DNA of 9,094 nt from a bacterium. Lineage in GTDB: Bacteria; Verrucomicrobiota; Verrucomicrobiia; Limisphaerales; J093. The position numbers and the translations under genes were made by a program. The notes below the pieces were generated by a model. It was not told the origin of the DNA, did no database searches, and saw only the letters and a list, made by a program, of their open reading frames with translations. How positions within the stretch are numbered: the first letter of the stretch is position 1; every line of letters begins with the position of its first letter. This document shows, one piece after another, positions 6,825 to 9,094 of the stretch. The stretch covers positions 1-9,094 of the forward strand of contig JAJXTA010000074.1 in NCBI GenBank assembly GCA_021784265.1, in the 5' to 3' direction.

Positions 6825-7726
6825 CCGACCTCCGCCGGCGCCGGTCGTGGAGGGACCAGACGGCTCACCACCCACCCACCGGCGGCCAACGCCGGCAGCG
6901 CCAGCCAGCCGTCAATCAGTTTGCCTGTGCCCCACCACCAAGTGTGCTGGTCCGCTAATCCTTGGGTCAGAAGGCCATAGGACTTGAGCCAGAAAATCCA
7001 GCCGCCGTGCAAGCCCATCGAGAAGCAGAGGGTGCCCGTTCGCTGGTAGGCTAAGGCCAGCATCGCTCCCACGAGGGTCAGGTTGAGCAAGGTCGGGAAC
7101 AGGCTGGCCGGTTGAATAAAGCCGCGCAGCATCTCACCCAAGGCGGCCAGGCCGCTGGTCCAACCGACCGGTCCGACCCAGGTCACGGGGGCAAAGAAAT
7201 GGACCCAGGCATAGACCAAGCTGCTGACGACCAGCGCCACGCGCCACGGGAGCTCCCGGCGCAGGGTCCCGTAGAGCGCGCCCCGGAACAGCACTTCCTC
7301 CAGCAGGGCCACCGCCACGGCGGCGCCGCCGGCGTTGACCAGGTGCCGGAGAACCTCGGCGCCGCTGAGTGAGGCCGCCCAACCGCGAGCCCCGCACCCC
7401 AGCTCGATGCCACCCACCACCGCCAGGGAACCGAACCCGAGGGCCAGACCGGCGCCCAGGCGTCCCCACTGGCCGGTTAGCGAGGTGAGGCCCGCCTCGC
7501 GCCAGGAGCGGACCTTCAGGTGCCGGAGCAAGGGGCAGAGGCCGGCAATGGCCAAGACTAACAAGGAACGATGCACGAACCGAGGGAACGGGTTGTGCGC
7601 CAAGGGGACCAGCCAAGCGCAATAGGCGGCGCTCTCCTGGGTCAGCCAATACCCCCACGGCGCCAGAAGCGCGCCGCCGACCACCACCAGCCCCAAGTAG
7701 AGGGACCAAGCCCGCAGGGCACCCAT
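6821..7726 (-). CDS. CPBP-family intramembrane metalloprotease
   Basis: The 301 aa membrane protein has hydrophobic segments near residues 8-28, 53-67, 88-107, 130-147, 163-181, 210-228 and 274-290. It carries the three CPBP (Abi/Rce1-like) motifs in order: EEVLFR (143-148, the EExxxR glutamates), YAWVHF with His176, and GLHGGW with His240. In this family the glutamates and histidines form the metal-type active site within the membrane. Bacterial members have been tied to bacteriocin self-immunity and to processing of membrane or prenylated peptides; this one's substrate cannot be read from sequence. ATG at 7724-7726 is the only good start and no Shine-Dalgarno lies close to it. It is the first gene of the minus-strand run and its stop overlaps the comF start by 4 bases. 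It diverges from the transglutaminase-like gene. No prenyltransferase or bacteriocin gene is adjacent. Confidence 0.87.
   Translation of the reverse strand: MGALRAWSLYLGLVVVGGALLAPWGYWLTQESAAYCAWLVPLAHNPFPRFVHRSLLVLAIAGLCPLLRHLKVRSWREAGLTSLTGQWGRLGAGLALGFGSLAVVGGIELGCGARGWAASLSGAEVLRHLVNAGGAAVAVALLEEVLFRGALYGTLRRELPWRVALVVSSLVYAWVHFFAPVTWVGPVGWTSGLAALGEMLRGFIQPASLFPTLLNLTLVGAMLALAYQRTGTLCFSMGLHGGWIFWLKSYGLLTQGLADQHTWWWGTGKLIDGWLALPALAAGGWVVSRLVPPRPAPAEVG
6828..6833 (-). promoter_or_regulatory. Ribosome binding site that decides the comF start
   Basis: GGAGGT on the minus strand, 3 bases before the GTG of comF. It is the clearest Shine-Dalgarno of the six minus-strand genes; the others have none I can recognise. 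It supports GTG 6824 over the upstream GTG at 6875 and fits coupled translation through the GTGA overlap. The spacing is rather short. Confidence 0.55.
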
Positions 7727-7767
7727 GCGTCGAGGCTAGCCCCTTCTGCCCCGGCTGCCAAGCCCGC

Positions 7768-7785
7768 CGGCGGGGTGCCCCGCCG
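7768..7785. repeat. Perfect 8-base inverted repeat in the divergent intergenic region
   Basis: CGGCGGGG (7768-7775) and CCCCGCCG (7778-7785) are reverse complements separated by TG. It lies 42 bp upstream of the CPBP start and about 80 bp upstream of the divergent transglutaminase-like gene. It could be a dimeric regulator's site or a hairpin in a 5' leader, but in DNA this GC-rich it may be chance. A run of nine C (7802-7810) lies nearby. No convincing promoter boxes are visible in 7727-7865. Confidence 0.3.
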
Positions 7786-7865
7786 CAGCCAACCGGGATC
7801 GCCCCCCCCCGTCGCCGCCGCGCTTGAATTTAGGGCTGGTCCTGGCACCCTGCTTGACCACGAAG

Positions 7866-9094
7866 ATGATCCACAATACTCATGGGCCCCGGCCCCGGCG
7901 GAGGGGTGGGTACGGCGTGTCTCGTTGGTTGGCGGTCGGGTTGTTGGCGGCGTGGTTGTTAGCCCCGGGCGGCCGCGCGGCGGAGGTCGCTAAACCCTGG
8001 TGGGGCGAGGGAGTCGAGCAGGCCTTGGCCCAGGCCGGGACCAACCGAGGTCAATGGCTCGAGGCCCTCGCCCAGGTGCCCCAGGCCCAGCGAGAGGGGT
8101 TGGAGTTTCTCCTGGCGAACATGCCCCGCCCAGACCTGGGCACGCTGTCGGGGGCGTTCGTCCTCGAGAATCTGACCTTGGCCTACCAGGCCGCCCAGGA
8201 GGCGCCTTGGGCCGACCGCATCCCCAAGGAGGTGTTTCTCGATGACGTCCTCCCGTACGCCAACGTGACGGAGGCGCGTGAGCCCTGGCGCAAAGAACTC
8301 CGAGCGCTCTGTCTCCCGTTGGTGCGGGGGGCGACGACGCCGGGCGCCGCCGCTCAGGCGCTCAACCAGAAACTCTTCCCCTTGGTGCGCGTGAAATACT
8401 CGACGCGCCGCAAGCGTCCGGACCAGAGCCCGCGGGAGACGATGGCCAGTGGGGTCGCTACCTGCACGGGCCTCTCGATCCTGCTGGTCGATGCCTGCCG
8501 GGCGGTGGGTGTGCCCGCGCGCTTGGCTGGGACACCCCTCTGGGTCAACCTGAGGGGCAACCATACCTGGGTCGAGGTCTGGGATCAGGGCTGGCATTTC
8601 CTCGGGGCCGCCGAACCCGACCCGAATGGGCTCGACCGTGGCTGGTTTACCCAGGACGCTTCCCAGGCGTTGCGGGACGTGCCCCAGCACGCGATCTACG
8701 CCACCAGTTTTGCCCGCACGGGCCTTTCCTTTCCGTTGGTCTGGGCGCCGGAGGTGCGGTGGGTGGGCGCCGTCAACGTCACCGATCGCTACGCCCATCC
8801 CGCCGCCGGGCCGCCGCCGGGCCAGACGCGGGTGCTGATTCGCGTGGTGGATCGACCCCAGGGCCAGCGGGTGGCGGCCCGCGTGAGCATCCTCGAGCCT
8901 GCCAGCGCGGCCGTCCGCTATGCCGGGCTGAGCCGGGGCGAAACGGCGGACCTGAACGACCTGCTCCGTTTCGATCTGCCGTGGCGCCACCATTACCAAG
9001 TGGAGGTGGCGCACGGCAAGAGGGTCCTCACCCAGGACTTGACGACGGGCACGAACACGGAGGCTCTCCTGGTGATCCCCCTCGCGCCCGCCGC
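7866..9094 (+). CDS. Secreted transglutaminase-like (papain-fold) protein, 3' truncated
   Basis: The frame is open from ATG 7866 to the window end, giving 409 residues with the C-terminus missing. Residues 9-20 are Arg-rich, 21-33 hydrophobic, and cleavage is likely near Ala38/Ala39, so the protein is exported. GTG 7917 (residue 18) is an alternative start that gives a shorter, more typical signal peptide; a GGAGG lies 12 bases before it. An Ala/Glu-rich helical region follows, then LPYANVTEAREPWRKEL. The transglutaminase-like core has ATCTGLSILL with candidate nucleophile Cys200, ACRAVGVPARL after it, and NHTWVEVW with His233. Where the third catalytic residue (Asp in W..vDPT) is expected the sequence reads AAEPD (Glu250, Asp252). 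After about residue 285 the chain looks beta-rich, perhaps a sandwich domain. Family members are proteases, cross-linkers or peptidases; the substrate is unknown. I recall similar proteins in Verrucomicrobia and Planctomycetes, without a known function. Confidence 0.8.
   Translation, partial: MIHNTHGPRPRRRGGYGVSRWLAVGLLAAWLLAPGGRAAEVAKPWWGEGVEQALAQAGTNRGQWLEALAQVPQAQREGLEFLLANMPRPDLGTLSGAFVLENLTLAYQAAQEAPWADRIPKEVFLDDVLPYANVTEAREPWRKELRALCLPLVRGATTPGAAAQALNQKLFPLVRVKYSTRRKRPDQSPRETMASGVATCTGLSILLVDACRAVGVPARLAGTPLWVNLRGNHTWVEVWDQGWHFLGAAEPDPNGLDRGWFTQDASQALRDVPQHAIYATSFARTGLSFPLVWAPEVRWVGAVNVTDRYAHPAAGPPPGQTRVLIRVVDRPQGQRVAARVSILEPASAAVRYAGLSRGETADLNDLLRFDLPWRHHYQVEVAHGKRVLTQDLTTGTNTEALLVIPLAPA

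Noticed and set aside
5862..6980. 372-codon open frame on the plus strand
   Set aside because: It crosses accD, comF and the end of CPBP on the opposite strand and shows no domain; a shadow.
7959..9014. 351-codon open frame on the minus strand
   Set aside because: It is antisense to the transglutaminase-like gene. The sense frame has a signal peptide and catalytic motifs and is open to the window edge, so the antisense frame is the shadow.
1..9094. tRNA or rRNA genes, CRISPR repeats, insertion sequences, phage or toxin-antitoxin genes
   Set aside because: Looked for on both strands by eye. No tandem repeat array, transposase motif, terminal inverted repeat or RNA-like segment was seen, and coding genes fill almost all of the window.

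Overview
This is a GC-rich bacterial window dominated by core-metabolism genes. The protein types point to Verrucomicrobiota, perhaps the Pedosphaera/Limisphaerales side. The pointers are a secreted DUF1080 (3-keto-disaccharide hydrolase) protein, a divergent DXS, and a secreted transglutaminase-like protein of a kind I associate with Verrucomicrobia and Planctomycetes. The lineage is an inference from protein character, not from a marker gene.

Layout. On the left, the plus strand holds the 3' end of a GT39-like membrane glycosyltransferase (ends at 305), then a secreted DUF1080 protein (486-1205). A strong GC hairpin (1213-1242) lies between the DUF1080 gene and the convergent icd. From 7726 down to 1253, six genes run on the minus strand in the order CPBP membrane protease, comF, accD, xseB, dxs, icd. 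CPBP/comF overlap by 4 bases (GTGA), comF/accD are 22 bp apart, accD/xseB 123 bp, xseB/dxs 3 bp and dxs/icd 81 bp. On the right, diverging from CPBP across 139 bp, a plus-strand gene for a secreted transglutaminase-like protein runs off the end of the window.

How the genes relate. The minus-strand run joins fatty-acid initiation (accD), the first step of the MEP isoprenoid pathway (dxs), the NADPH-producing TCA step (icd), a DNA repair subunit (xseB) and two less defined proteins (CPBP, ComF). It may be one operon or two or three subunits; the 123 bp and 81 bp gaps are the likely places for internal promoters or terminators. The two plus-strand left-hand genes suggest cell-surface or carbohydrate work. 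No gap without a gene exceeds 300 bp. I found no RNA gene, CRISPR array, insertion sequence or phage gene. I do not see a clear new biological system here. The more unusual points are a GDA in place of GDG in the DXS thiamine motif, a possible Glu in place of the catalytic Asp in the transglutaminase-like protein, and insertions in the isocitrate dehydrogenase.
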